NCBI RefSeq assembly: GCF_007183175.1 | Contig: NZ_AP019807.1 | Location: 3,530,001 to 3,594,000 of the forward strand | Source of the DNA: Microbulbifer sp. GL-2 | GTDB taxonomy: Bacteria; Pseudomonadota; Gammaproteobacteria; Pseudomonadales; Cellvibrionaceae | Direction: 5' to 3' | Length of the DNA stretch: 64,000 nt | Part shown: piece by piece, positions 1 to 9,250 of the stretch | How the letters are laid out: each line of letters opens with the position of its first letter | How positions within the stretch are numbered: the first letter of the stretch is position 1 | Notes under the pieces: model-generated | Database searches by the model: none | The model's input: only the letters and a program-made list of their open reading frames with translations | What the model was told of the DNA's origin: nothing | Translations under genes and position numbers: made by a program

Positions 1-2612
1 TTGCCGGGATCGCCCAGGGTGAGTTCTGCACAAGCGCCTTTGAGCATATTGAGTAAATTATCCGCAATCACATCCTGTACGCAGAGGATGCGCAGGGCGG
101 AACAGCGCTGGCCGGCGCTCAGGAAGGCGGACTGAATTACGTCGTCCACTACCTGCTCGGGCAGGGCAGTGGAGTCAACGATCATCACATTCTGTCCGCC
201 TGTCTCGGCAATCAATGGAACGATCGGGCCTTCTTTTGCGGCCAGTTGTTGGTTGATCAGGCGCGCGGTTTCAGTGGAACCGGTGAAGGCAACGCCGCCC
301 AGGCGTGGATCTTCAATAAGCAGTTTTCCTACGGCAGCGCCGGTGCCGGTAATCAGGTGCAGCACTTTGGCTGGCACGCCGGCATCGAGCATCAGGCGCA
401 CAGCGTGTGCGGCAATAATTGGAGTCTGCTCTGCTGGCTTGGCCAGTACCGCGTTACCGGCTGCCAGCGCGGCAACCACCTGGCCGGTAAAGATAGCCAG
501 GGGGAAATTCCAGGGGCTGATAGCAACGAAGACACCGCGCCCACCCAGGAAGAGCTGGTTTTGCTCACCGGTGGGGCCTGGAAGTTCGGTGGGGTCGCTG
601 AAGTGCTGGCGTGCTGCGTTGGCGTAATAGCGGCAGAAATCCACCGCTTCGCGTACTTCGCTGATGCCGTCGTTAAGTGTGCGGCCCGCTTCCAGGCAGA
701 TAATTGCTGCCAGTTCGTTGGTTTTCTTTTCGTAGAAATCGGCGATTCTATCGAGGATTGCGGCGCGCTCATTCCCGCCCATACGATCCCAGCCAATTTG
801 TGCTTCGGTGGCTGAAGCGTAGGCTCGCTCAATCAGGTGCTTGTCAGTATTAGCGGTATGGCCAATTACCTCGCCAGAGGCAGGGTTGTAAACGGGCTCT
901 TCCGCTTTGCCCATAACTCCGTCGATGATGGGGCCACCGAGGAAATGCTTGCCGCGCTGTTTGGCCAGCTCTTCTTGCAGTGGTTCAACGGCGTGGGGAT
1001 CGGACAATTCAATGCCGTGTGAGTTTTTCCTTGGCAGGGCTTCTGCGCCCATATAAATATTCTCCGGTACAGGAATTTGCGGATGGCGGTATGGGTTGCA
1101 GGCTTCACTCAGGTCCAGGGTGTCCTGCACTAACGACTCGATGGGAGTTTCCTCATCCATAAAGCGGTTGACGAATGAGCTGTTGGCTCCATTTTCAAGC
1201 AGGCGGCGCACCAGATAGGGCAGCAAATCGCGGTGAGCACCCACCGGGGCATAAACCCTTATGGGCACTCGCTTGCCATGTACCGCTTCAATCTGTGCGT
1301 AAAGCAGGTGACCCATTCCGTGCAGGCGTTGGAATTCAAAGTCGGTACGCTCGCCAGCCATTTCCAGAATCACGCCCACGGTGTAGGCATTGTGGGTGGC
1401 GAACTGGGGATAGATAGCACTGCCAGCATCTAACAGTTTTTTCGCACAGACCTGGTAAGACAGGTCGGTGTGGCACTTGCGGGTGTATACAGGGTAATCA
1501 GGGAGCCCCATTTGTTGGGAGTGCTTTATCTCGCTGTCCCAGTATGCCCCCTTTACCAAACGCACCATCAACTTGCGGCCGGTGTCGCGGCCTAGTGCAA
1601 TCAGCCAGTCTGCTACGTGAGGCGCGCGCTTTTGGTAGGCCTGCAGAACAAAGCCGAGGCCCTGCCACTCCTTTAATTCTGGATCGCGGGCCAGTGCTTC
1701 GAAGATATCCAGTGAGATATCCAGGCGATCTGCTTCTTCAGCATCGATATTCAGGCCCATGTCGTAGTTAGCCGCAGCCACGCACAAGCGTTTCACCTGT
1801 GGCAATAATTCGCCCATAACGCGTTCATACTGCAGCACGCTGTAGCGAGGATGCAGGGCGGACAGTTTGATGGAAATACCGTTGGCTTCAACAACATCGC
1901 GTTTGGTGTTGTCTTTGCCGATGGTTTCGATAGCCATCATATAGGCATCGAAATAGCGCTCAGCGTCCGTCATGGTACGTGCGCCTTCGCCCAACATATC
2001 GAAGGAGAAGCGGGTGCCGGGCAGGTTCTCCTTGGGGCCTCGCTTCAGCGCTTCTTCAATGGTGCGGCCCAGTACATACTGACCGCCCATGATTTTCATC
2101 GCCTGCATCATAGAGGTGCGCACCATTGGCTCACCGATGCGGCTGATCAAGCGTTTCATCCAGTGGGAGGGGCGCTCGGTGATATCCGGGTCCAGTTCCA
2201 CAACGCTGCCTGTGAGCATCAGACCCCAGGTAGAGGCATTCACAAACAGTGAATCTGACTGGCCACGATGGCTGGACCAGTTGCCGGAATGCACTTTCTC
2301 AGCGATCAGTTTATCGGCAGTATCAGCATCGGGGACCCGGAGAAGAGACTCCGCCAGGCACATCAGGGCGACGCCTTCTTTGTTCGACAGGCCGAACTGC
2401 TGCAGGAAGGCATCCAGGGTGCCTCGTTTGCTGCGCTGCTCGCGTGAGTGGCGCACCAGCTCGCGAGAGGTGTTTAGGATTTTCTTGCGCAGGGCTTCAC
2501 TGGGGCGCGGTGCGGCCAGGAGCTCATTTACGCACTGGTTTTCGTCGGCGTGCAAATACTCGCGTGCCCTCTCTCGGGCACTCTGTAGGTCTCCGGCGAA
2601 GTTTGTCGACAT
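1..2612 (-). CDS. putA: Bifunctional proline dehydrogenase / P5C dehydrogenase PutA, 3' end outside window
   Basis: Oxidises proline to glutamate in two steps: a FAD-dependent proline dehydrogenase domain followed by an NAD-dependent pyrroline-5-carboxylate (aldehyde) dehydrogenase domain. Reading the minus strand from ATG 2612-2610 gives a protein starting MSTNFAGDLQSARERAREYL, with the PutA-typical SDSLFVNASTWGLMLTG and MMQAMKIMGGQYVLGRT stretches near residues 130-195. About 870 residues are present; the rest of the aldehyde dehydrogenase domain lies beyond position 1. The start is supported by GGGAGA just upstream. The protein begins directly with the proline dehydrogenase region, with no room for the N-terminal ribbon-helix-helix DNA-binding domain of E. 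coli PutA, so it probably does not repress itself. The divergent Lrp-type gene at 2754 is the likely regulator. Identification of the family is secure. Confidence 0.95.
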   Translation of the reverse strand, partial: MSTNFAGDLQSARERAREYLHADENQCVNELLAAPRPSEALRKKILNTSRELVRHSREQRSKRGTLDAFLQQFGLSNKEGVALMCLAESLLRVPDADTADKLIAEKVHSGNWSSHRGQSDSLFVNASTWGLMLTGSVVELDPDITERPSHWMKRLISRIGEPMVRTSMMQAMKIMGGQYVLGRTIEEALKRGPKENLPGTRFSFDMLGEGARTMTDAERYFDAYMMAIETIGKDNTKRDVVEANGISIKLSALHPRYSVLQYERVMGELLPQVKRLCVAAANYDMGLNIDAEEADRLDISLDIFEALARDPELKEWQGLGFVLQAYQKRAPHVADWLIALGRDTGRKLMVRLVKGAYWDSEIKHSQQMGLPDYPVYTRKCHTDLSYQVCAKKLLDAGSAIYPQFATHNAYTVGVILEMAGERTDFEFQRLHGMGHLLYAQIEAVHGKRVPIRVYAPVGAHRDLLPYLVRRLLENGANSSFVNRFMDEETPIESLVQDTLDLSEACNPYRHPQIPVPENIYMGAEALPRKNSHGIELSDPHAVEPLQEELAKQRGKHFLGGPIIDGVMGKAEEPVYNPASGEVIGHTANTDKHLIERAYASATEAQIGWDRMGGNERAAILDRIADFYEKKTNELAAIICLEAGRTLNDGISEVREAVDFCRYYANAARQHFSDPTELPGPTGEQNQLFLGGRGVFVAISPWNFPLAIFTGQVVAALAAGNAVLAKPAEQTPIIAAHAVRLMLDAGVPAKVLHLITGTGAAVGKLLIEDPRLGGVAFTGSTETARLINQQLAAKEGPIVPLIAETGGQNVMIVDSTALPEQVVDDVIQSAFLSAGQRCSALRILCVQDVIADNLLNMLKGACAELTLGDPG

Positions 2613-2713
2613 ATCGTCTCCCAAGCTCTATATCTAGGGTCAGAATAAAAAACCGGATTATGTGCGAAAGTGCTTAGAATTAATCGCCATTTTGGCGCCG
2701 GTTGTGGTTAAAT

Positions 2714-2733
2714 ATCACGCCTAATTGCGTGAT
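2714..2733. promoter_or_regulatory. Inverted-repeat operator candidate between putA and the Lrp-type gene
   Basis: ATCACGC, six bases, then GCGTGAT form a perfect 7-6-7 palindrome in the 141-bp divergent gap. It sits just upstream of the regulator ATG at 2754, so binding there could control both the regulator and putA. Lrp/AsnC proteins often bind such dyads, but the assignment is inference from position and symmetry. Confidence 0.5.
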
Positions 2734-2753
2734 TGCCAGTAGGGTATTTTGTA

Positions 2754-3263
2754 ATGTCTCGACAGTTGGAAGATCTTGATCGTATCGATCGCCAAATCCT
2801 GCGAATCCTGCAACGCCATGGGCGACTGCCAAACGTGGAGTTGGCACGCCGGGTTAACCTCAGTCCCACTCCGTGTTTGGAGCGGGTCAAGCGCCTCGAG
2901 CGGGAGGGGTTTATCCGTGACTATGTGGCGTTGCTGGACCCGCTCAAGGTTCATGCCGGCCTGGTTGTATATATCCAGGTGACTCTGACCAACACAGCTA
3001 CAGAGGCGCTGGAAGCCTTCAACCAGCACGTCTCTGGCCTGGAAGAGGTGCAGGAGTGCCATATGGTAGCCGGTGGTTTTGACTATCTTGTAAAGATTCG
3101 TATTAAGGATATGCTCGGATACCGCCGTTTTCTCGGAGAAAAGCTGGCTTCTATGCCGGGTGTACGAGAAACCCACACTTATGTGGTGATGGAAGAGGTG
3201 AAGACGGATACCGCTGTGGCGGTGCCTGATCCAGAGCCCAAGACCAAGTCAACCCGGCGTTAA
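2754..3263 (+). CDS. Lrp/AsnC family transcriptional regulator, likely proline-responsive activator of putA
   Basis: A 169-residue Lrp/AsnC-family protein. An N-terminal helix-turn-helix (LDRIDRQILRILQRHGRLPN onward, about residues 6-55, with LARRVNLSPTPCLERVKRLE) precedes an alpha/beta RAM/AsnC ligand-binding domain ending near TYVVMEEVKTDT. I chose ATG 2754, which has AGGG nine bases upstream; a longer frame from TTG 2733 adds seven residues that do not look conserved and would run into the palindrome. It is divergent from putA, the arrangement of PutR/BkdR-type regulators that activate proline catabolism. The basic C-terminal tail (PKTKSTRR) is unremarkable. The family is certain; proline as effector is inferred from the neighbour. 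Confidence 0.9.
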   Translation: MSRQLEDLDRIDRQILRILQRHGRLPNVELARRVNLSPTPCLERVKRLEREGFIRDYVALLDPLKVHAGLVVYIQVTLTNTATEALEAFNQHVSGLEEVQECHMVAGGFDYLVKIRIKDMLGYRRFLGEKLASMPGVRETHTYVVMEEVKTDTAVAVPDPEPKTKSTRR

Positions 3264-3289
3264 GTCGGGGGGATGCCCCTGGCATGATA

Positions 3290-3314
3290 AGCGGCCCGGT
3301 ATAGCCGGGCCGCT
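3290..3314 (+). terminator. Strong GC hairpin after the Lrp-type gene
   Basis: AGCGGCCCGG, loop TATAG, CCGGGCCGCT form a perfect 10-bp stem 26 bases after the regulator stop. No T-tract follows, so it may be a weak or factor-dependent terminator or an mRNA-stabilising hairpin. Confidence 0.5.
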
Positions 3315-3377
3315 GGCCTCTGATCAGAAAATCAACCGATAAAAACGCCGGGCCCCGTAAAACAGTGACTGTTCAAT

Positions 3378-3397
3378 ATGTGTCGTACCCGACACAT
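3378..3397. promoter_or_regulatory. 8-bp perfect inverted repeat upstream of acyl-CoA dehydrogenase
   Basis: ATGTGTCG, TACC, CGACACAT form a perfect dyad about 190 bases upstream of the dehydrogenase start. It lies in the 324-bp gap 3264-3587, which otherwise holds only the hairpin at 3290-3314 and presumably the dehydrogenase promoter. It could be a regulator site or a small hairpin; no T-tract follows. Confidence 0.35.
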
Positions 3398-3587
3398 GCC
3401 CCAGGCCGGGGCGGAAACCCAATTGCCTTCTCTACACCGTTATCTCTGCTATTGATTGCGGATTTCATCGTGGAATAGAGCGAATTGGCAATCATTGTCG
3501 GTCGGGATTTTATTATCCTCGACATAATTTGTGGGCGGTGCCCAGTACCGCCTAATCTGATCGCGATAACTATAAAGTAGGTACTGT

Positions 3588-4742
3588 ATGGATTTTTCAC
3601 TGAGTGAAGAGCAGCAGATGATCCAGGAAGCAGCGCGACAGTTTGCCGAGAGTGAACTGAAGCCCGTAGCTGCGGAACTCGACAAAACCGGCAATCGCCC
3701 CCTGATGCTGGAAAAACTCAAAGAGCTCGCTGAGCTGGGTTTTATGGGGATCAATATTGATCCCAACTACGGCGGAACTGGCGCCGGTACCATCGCTTTC
3801 AGCCTGGCGATTACTGAGCTCGCTCGCGGCTGTGCTTCCACCGCGACCACTACCTCCGTAACCAATATGGTTGCTGAAGTAATCCAGGCCGTCGGAAATG
3901 AAGAGCAGTGGCAAAAATACCTTCCAAAAATCTGTAGTGGCGAATATGCAGCGGGCTCTTTCTGCCTCACTGAACCGGGCTCCGGCTCCGATGCTGCGGC
4001 CATGCGCACTCGCGCGGTAAAAGAAGGTGATGAATATGTGTTAAACGGCAGCAAGCTGTTTATCAGTAGTGCTGAGTTTGCTGGCATCTTTGTTGTCTGG
4101 GCGGTAACTGATCCGGACGCGGCAAAGGGTAAGGGTATTTCCTGCTTCCTGGTGGAAGCTGGAACACCGGGCCTGATCATTGGCAAGGCCGAAGAAAAGA
4201 TGGGGCAGAAAGCCTCTGTCACTAATGAGGTTTCTTTCGACAACTGTCGTATACCTGTCGGCAATATGTTGGGAGAGGAAAACCGCGGTTTCCGTATTGC
4301 CGCCGGTGAATTGGCCGGTGGGCGTATCGGTATCGGTTCCCTGGCCTTAGGCATCGGACTGGAGGCGATGGACTGTGCTCGCGCTTACATGCATGAACGC
4401 GAGCAGTTCGGTAAGAAGCTGGCTCAATTCCAGGGACTGCAGTGGCAGCTGGCCGATAAGTACACAGAACTGGAAGGCGCGCGCCTCATGCTGCTACAGG
4501 CAGCCTGGCAAAAAGATGCAGGCATGGCTTTTGGCCCCGCTGCTTCCATGGGCAAGTTATTTGCCAGTGAGAAAGCCAATGAAGCCTGCTACCTGGCGTT
4601 GCAGATTCACGGTGGTGTAGGGTACACCCGCGAATATCCGCTGGAGCGTATGAGCCGCGATGTGCGGATTACCACCATCTACGAAGGTACCAGTGAGATT
4701 CAGCGCCTGATTATCGCGCGCCACCTGCTCGATGTGCGCTGA
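3588..4742 (+). CDS. Acyl-CoA dehydrogenase
   Basis: Flavoprotein of 384 residues, the usual length for medium/short-chain acyl-CoA dehydrogenases, catalysing FAD-dependent alpha,beta-desaturation of acyl-CoA with electrons passed to ETF. The signature CLTEPGSGSDAAAMRT (near residues 125-140) and the flavin-contacting IHGGVGYTREYPLERMSRD near residues 340-360 are intact. The catalytic base is the Glu in TIYEGTSEIQ near the C-terminus. It starts MDFSLSEEQQ, a canonical N-terminus, so ATG 3588 is firm. It stands alone between an Lrp-type gene and an alkyl sulfatase. Branched-chain or short-chain substrates are likely from the overall type, but the exact acyl chain cannot be told. Confidence 0.93.
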   Translation: MDFSLSEEQQMIQEAARQFAESELKPVAAELDKTGNRPLMLEKLKELAELGFMGINIDPNYGGTGAGTIAFSLAITELARGCASTATTTSVTNMVAEVIQAVGNEEQWQKYLPKICSGEYAAGSFCLTEPGSGSDAAAMRTRAVKEGDEYVLNGSKLFISSAEFAGIFVVWAVTDPDAAKGKGISCFLVEAGTPGLIIGKAEEKMGQKASVTNEVSFDNCRIPVGNMLGEENRGFRIAAGELAGGRIGIGSLALGIGLEAMDCARAYMHEREQFGKKLAQFQGLQWQLADKYTELEGARLMLLQAAWQKDAGMAFGPAASMGKLFASEKANEACYLALQIHGGVGYTREYPLERMSRDVRITTIYEGTSEIQRLIIARHLLDVR

Positions 4743-4979
4743 TTCAGCGAAATAAATTCCAGTGGCTGGACCCGCTTTCGAAGGGGCTGGCCACTCGAAT
4801 ACGATTGCAAGTCTGCCGTCAATCCTCTCCACAGCGTTGATATCCCAGCCCGCCTGCCAAATCCTTCCTATTCTCTAGTTGGGAATTCTCTCCTTTTTAT
4901 TTCAGAAAGTGTCTTTGCGCGCTTGACCACTGTGCAGTGCCTGCAGGCTGTCGAGAGCCATTAAGATCGGGTGAAAGTA

Positions 4980-6992
4980 ATGCGTGCTAACCAAGGGATT
5001 GTTGTGGCCAGTTTCAGCCGCGTAGTTCTCGTTTTATCGCTGCTGTTTTCGCTTGTTGCCCTGGCTGATCCGCCAAACCCCGCAAGTGTTGTTACCCAAA
5101 AATCCAACCAGGAACTCCTAAAAGAGCTGCCATTCGAGAATCGGCAGGATTTTGAAGCTGTAAAACGTGGGTTCATTGCCCCACTACCCGCCAATGGCGT
5201 TATCAAGAACGAAAAAGGGGAGCCCGTCTGGGATCTCGGAGCCTTTCAATTTGCTGGTGATAAACCTGCTCCAGATACTGCCAACCCAAGCTTGTGGCGG
5301 CAGCTTCAGTTGATTTCCGAAGGCGGCCTCTATGAGGTTATTCCACGCATCTATCAGGTGCGAAGTGCCGACCTCTCCAATATCACATTTATTGAGGGAG
5401 ATAGCGGAGTTATCGTAATGGATCCGTTGATTTCAGCGGAAACTGCCAAGGCTGCACTGGACCTGTATAGAGAGCATCGTGGTAACAAACCGGTGGTTGC
5501 GGTGATCTATACCCACAGCCATGTGGATCATTACGGTGGAGTACGAGGAGTTGTGGATGAAGAGGATGTTAAATCCGGCAAGGTAAACATTTATGCCCCC
5601 AAAGACTTCCTGATAGAGGCGGTGAGTGAGAATGTCTTCGCCGGCAATCATATGGCGCGCCGCGCCAGCTTTATGTACGGAAACCTGATCCCAAAAGACC
5701 CGAAGGGCACGCTGGGTGCGGGACTAGGTCTGGAAACCTCTACCGGAACAGTCACCCTGATTGAGCCGACGGACACAATCAATAAAACTGGCGAAAAGCG
5801 AAATATTGATGGCCTTACTTTTGAATTTTTGATGGCGCCAGGTTCGGAGGCCCCGGCAGAAATGCATTTTTATATTCCTGAACTGAAAGCAATTACTGCC
5901 GCCGAGAATGCTACTCACACACTGCATAATCTCTATACCCTGCGCGGTGCCAAGGTGCGCAATGCTCGGGATTGGTCACGATACCTCAATGAAACGATAC
6001 AACGCTGGGGGGATAAAGCTGAAGTGCTGTTTGCTCCCCACCATTGGCCCACCTGGGGACAAGCGAATGTGGTTAATCATCTGAAGAAGCAACGGGATCT
6101 ATACAAGTACTTGAACGATCAAACTCTGCGCCTGGCCAACCACGGCTACAACATGGTACAGACCGCTGAAATGATGGAGCTTCCACCGGAACTATCCCAG
6201 TACTGGGCTAACCGTGGTTACTACGGCAGTGTTAATCACGATACTCGTGCGGTATGGAATTACTACCTCGGTTTCTTTGATGGCAATCCCGCTCGACTCT
6301 ACCCAATGCCGCCCACTGCTGCAGGTAAGAAGTATGTGCAGTATATGGGAGGGGCTGCAAATATCATTAAACAAGCAAAGAAAGATTACGATGCAGGTGA
6401 ATATCGTTGGGTGGCGGAAGTACTGGACAGGCTCGTTTCCGCAGAGCCAAATAACCGGGCGGCGAGAGATTTGTTGGCTGATGCCCTTGAGCAGATGGGA
6501 TACCAGCAGGAAAATGGAACCTGGAGAAACTTCTTTTTAAGTGGTGCTAAAGAGTTGCGTGATGGCATTGAGCGGTTGCCGGTACCGCTGACCGCCAGTG
6601 CCGACACCATTCGCAATATGCCCACTGAACTAATTTTTGATTACCTGGGAATTCGTTTGAATGGGCCCAGGGCGACAGGTAAGCAGATATCGATCAATAT
6701 AAATTTGCCGGATATCAAAGAGCAGTATTCATTGGTGCTGGAAAATGCTGTACTAAATTATGGTCCTCCAGTTGAAAGCCCTCACTCCAGCGTCACGGTC
6801 ACCCGTAACGACTTAAACGATATTATCCTTGGCACTGCCACAATCCAGGAAAAAATGGAGGGTGGCTCGATCAAAATCGTAGGGGATGTTGGTCAACTTA
6901 AAACATTACTCTCCCTGATGGATCGGTTTGATTTTTGGTGGAATCTGGTCACCCCGGAACCTATGGACAAAATGTCATCAGGAGACTTCTAA
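4980..6992 (+). CDS. Secreted linear alkyl sulfatase (BDS1/SdsA1-type metallo-beta-lactamase fold)
   Basis: Hydrolyses primary or secondary alkyl sulfates to alcohol and sulfate with a binuclear zinc centre. An N-terminal signal peptide (hydrophobic VVLVLSLLFSLVALA) indicates export. The metallo-beta-lactamase zinc motif THSHVDHYGG lies near residue 180; AAENATHTLHNLYTLRGAKV and the FAPHHWPTWG region match SdsA1-type enzymes. After the catalytic domain come an alpha-helical dimerisation domain (DYDAGEYRWVAEVLDRLVSA) and a C-terminal SCP-2-like domain (about residues 540-670). GTG 4971 would add three residues; ATG 4980 is as well placed. The stop overlaps the start of the OsmC gene by one base, so the two are co-transcribed. 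Family call is firm; stereochemistry and chain length are unknown. Confidence 0.9.
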   Translation: MRANQGIVVASFSRVVLVLSLLFSLVALADPPNPASVVTQKSNQELLKELPFENRQDFEAVKRGFIAPLPANGVIKNEKGEPVWDLGAFQFAGDKPAPDTANPSLWRQLQLISEGGLYEVIPRIYQVRSADLSNITFIEGDSGVIVMDPLISAETAKAALDLYREHRGNKPVVAVIYTHSHVDHYGGVRGVVDEEDVKSGKVNIYAPKDFLIEAVSENVFAGNHMARRASFMYGNLIPKDPKGTLGAGLGLETSTGTVTLIEPTDTINKTGEKRNIDGLTFEFLMAPGSEAPAEMHFYIPELKAITAAENATHTLHNLYTLRGAKVRNARDWSRYLNETIQRWGDKAEVLFAPHHWPTWGQANVVNHLKKQRDLYKYLNDQTLRLANHGYNMVQTAEMMELPPELSQYWANRGYYGSVNHDTRAVWNYYLGFFDGNPARLYPMPPTAAGKKYVQYMGGAANIIKQAKKDYDAGEYRWVAEVLDRLVSAEPNNRAARDLLADALEQMGYQQENGTWRNFFLSGAKELRDGIERLPVPLTASADTIRNMPTELIFDYLGIRLNGPRATGKQISININLPDIKEQYSLVLENAVLNYGPPVESPHSSVTVTRNDLNDIILGTATIQEKMEGGSIKIVGDVGQLKTLLSLMDRFDFWWNLVTPEPMDKMSSGDF

Positions 6993-7438
6993 TGAGCGGT
7001 CCATTGCCAACCGTAGTTACTGTGGAGGAGGCGGGTGCTGAGAAGTATGCGCAGATATTGCATTCGGGACCACACAGGTTAATTGCGGATGAGCCGGAGG
7101 ATGTCGGCGGGCAAAATCGTGGGCCAGGTCCCTACGAATATCTATTGATGGGGTTGGGGGCATGTACCAATATGACAGTGCGTATGTATGCAAATATGAA
7201 AGGGATTCCACTGGAGCGTATCCGGGTTGTTCTTTCCCATCAAAAGATTTACGCAGAGGATTGCAAAGATTGTGATAAAAATCCCAGGAAAATGGATGAA
7301 ATAGTGAGAGATATTACCCTTGAAGGAGAGCTTACTGGAGAGCAGCGTGAGCGCTTGTTAAAAATAGCCAATCGTTGTCCTGTTCACCAGACGCTGACCT
7401 CCACGATCGCTATCCGAACCCGGCTGAGTTCCCAATGA
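6992..7438 (+). CDS. OsmC/Ohr family protein
   Basis: A 148-residue OsmC-like protein, a fold that reduces organic hydroperoxides with two cysteines. The two expected cysteine motifs are present: GLGACTNMTVRMYA near residues 53-66 and the resolving-site NRCPVHQTL near residue 130. An additional CKDCDKNPRK stretch inside the fold is typical of the YhfA/OsmC-like subgroup associated with other hydrolases rather than true Ohr. The start ATG overlaps the sulfatase TAA, with AGGAG at 6980-6984. Translational coupling to an exported alkyl sulfatase suggests it handles oxidative damage or a metabolite linked to surfactant use; that link is inference. Confidence 0.85.
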   Translation: MSGPLPTVVTVEEAGAEKYAQILHSGPHRLIADEPEDVGGQNRGPGPYEYLLMGLGACTNMTVRMYANMKGIPLERIRVVLSHQKIYAEDCKDCDKNPRKMDEIVRDITLEGELTGEQRERLLKIANRCPVHQTLTSTIAIRTRLSSQ

Positions 7439-7612
7439 ACGGGAAAATCTTAGGTGAATAGAGAACTTAAGGGTGGTAACAGAAAAGAGACCATTATCAG
7501 AAATGTTGGAAGGCATTGGTAGTCCGGAAGCTGCTCATTCCACTTTTACGATTTTAATAAGAAAATGATGGACCGATAGGAGTAAATCGACTTTTTCCTT
7601 AAGTTAGCTATT

Positions 7613-9139
7613 CTATGTCTCTTTTTCCACTATATGGGGTTTCCTTTCCGATTCATTCGAGCGAAGTGCCCTGGGAACTCTAGATGTAAAATTTAGAATT
7701 CCATCTTCGATAGGGTGACTTAGTAATATCTTTGTGTCTTCCTCATAGTTATTCAGTAGACGCCAGGGATATTTTTTACCTTGACGGGGCAGGGCCTTGT
7801 TCCCTCTTTTAACATAACCTGATTCCAATTCGCTCATTACTGAAAAGTCTTCTGCGCAGCCCTCTGTGTCGGTAGCGCAACAGGAATCGTATTCGTACTT
7901 ATCCATGTGATTCAATAGGCGGCAGATATAGCGGGCTGCAATATCTGCTTTTAAGGTCCAGGGGGCATTCGTATAGCCAAAAACCCAGGACATGTTGGGT
8001 ACTCCCTCCATTAGAACGGCCTTGTAGGTTAATTTTTGGTTCACTGCAATGGGGTTGCCATCCAGGGATAGCTCCATATCACCCAATACCTTCAAGTTCA
8101 GGCCAGTGGCGGTGATGATGATATCTGCATTGAGCTGGCGGCCTGACTTAAGCGCTATTCCATTTTTTGTAAACGTTTCTATTTTTTCTGTTTCGATGGA
8201 GACGCTGCCTGAGCTGATGGCCTTAAATAAGTCATCATTGGGCACTGCACAAACACGTTGTACCCAGGGGTTATAATTTGGAGTGAAGTGGCGCATATCA
8301 AAATCAGTTGGCAGGCTTTTGCGAACGCCGCGCAGGAATAGTTTGCGGGTAAAGTTGGGCCAGCGTTTGGAGATCTTGAAAAGCCAGCGTTGTAATTTGA
8401 TATTGCGCCATCGGGCAAATTTGAAAACCCAGGATTCTGGCAGAAGCTTCAGGAGTACAGGTGAAATTTTATCAAATGCCGGTACAGATATAATGTAACT
8501 GGGAGAGCGCTGAAGCATGGTGACATGTCTGGCGTCTTTCGCTAAGGTCGGCACCAGGGTGACCGCAGTGGCGCCACTGCCGATCACCACAATAGTTTTA
8601 TCCCGGTAGTCCAACTTTCTCGGCCAGTGCTGAGGATGGATATAGTCGCCTTGAAAATTTTCTGCCCCGGGGATTGCTGGCAGGTATCCCTGATGATGGT
8701 CATAGTAACCGGTACAGGAAATCAAAAAATTGCAACTGTAGCGACGGGGCTCCCCGGTTTTTAAATCAATTCCATCTACGATCCAGAGTTTTTTATTGCT
8801 GTCCCGGTTGGCTCGGGAAAGCTCTACATTAAAGTGGATATGCTCACTGATAGCATATTCCCGTGCCGTATCACTAATATATTTTTGGATGGATGGACCG
8901 TCGGCTAATACTTTAAGGCCTGGCCAGGGGCGAAAATCAAAACCAAAGCTGAACATGTCTGAGTCAGAGCGTATTCCAGGGTAACGAAATAGATCCCAGG
9001 TGCCGCCGATTTGCTCGCGGCGGTCCAGGATTGCAAAACGCTTTGTGGGGCATTCACGGCTAAGGTGGCAAGCCGCGCCAATACCGGATAAGCCGGCGCC
9101 GATGATCAATACGTCAAAGTGAAGCGGTTTCAAAACCAT
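7613..9139 (-). CDS. Flavin-containing monooxygenase, Baeyer-Villiger type
   Basis: A 508-residue FAD- and NADPH-dependent monooxygenase. It has an N-terminal FAD-binding GAGLSGIGAA (residues 14-23), the Baeyer-Villiger fingerprint FxGxxxHxxxW followed by P as FQGDYIHPQHWP (residues 162-173), and a second Rossmann motif VVIGSGATAV for NADPH near 184-193. Length is normal for a type I BVMO. Such enzymes insert oxygen into ketones or oxygenate heteroatoms; members with this GWA-like spacing often act on long-chain or cyclic ketones. It is divergent from an AraC regulator at 9251, with only 111 bp between them, which suggests direct regulation. The substrate cannot be inferred. Confidence 0.88.
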   Translation of the reverse strand: MVLKPLHFDVLIIGAGLSGIGAACHLSRECPTKRFAILDRREQIGGTWDLFRYPGIRSDSDMFSFGFDFRPWPGLKVLADGPSIQKYISDTAREYAISEHIHFNVELSRANRDSNKKLWIVDGIDLKTGEPRRYSCNFLISCTGYYDHHQGYLPAIPGAENFQGDYIHPQHWPRKLDYRDKTIVVIGSGATAVTLVPTLAKDARHVTMLQRSPSYIISVPAFDKISPVLLKLLPESWVFKFARWRNIKLQRWLFKISKRWPNFTRKLFLRGVRKSLPTDFDMRHFTPNYNPWVQRVCAVPNDDLFKAISSGSVSIETEKIETFTKNGIALKSGRQLNADIIITATGLNLKVLGDMELSLDGNPIAVNQKLTYKAVLMEGVPNMSWVFGYTNAPWTLKADIAARYICRLLNHMDKYEYDSCCATDTEGCAEDFSVMSELESGYVKRGNKALPRQGKKYPWRLLNNYEEDTKILLSHPIEDGILNFTSRVPRALRSNESERKPHIVEKET

Positions 9140-9250
9140 TGCCTTTTCAGGGGGTTTGCTGGTTATAGCCTGCGTAGAACCGTCGTTAATTTATTGCTAC
9201 ATTGCGACAAAAAATTATCTTAAAGCGTCAGTGTGCGCTTTGGAGGGGCA

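Noticed and set aside
169..2677. Several plus-strand frames antisense to putA
   Set aside because: They are shadows of the putA reading frame; the minus-strand protein matches PutA throughout.
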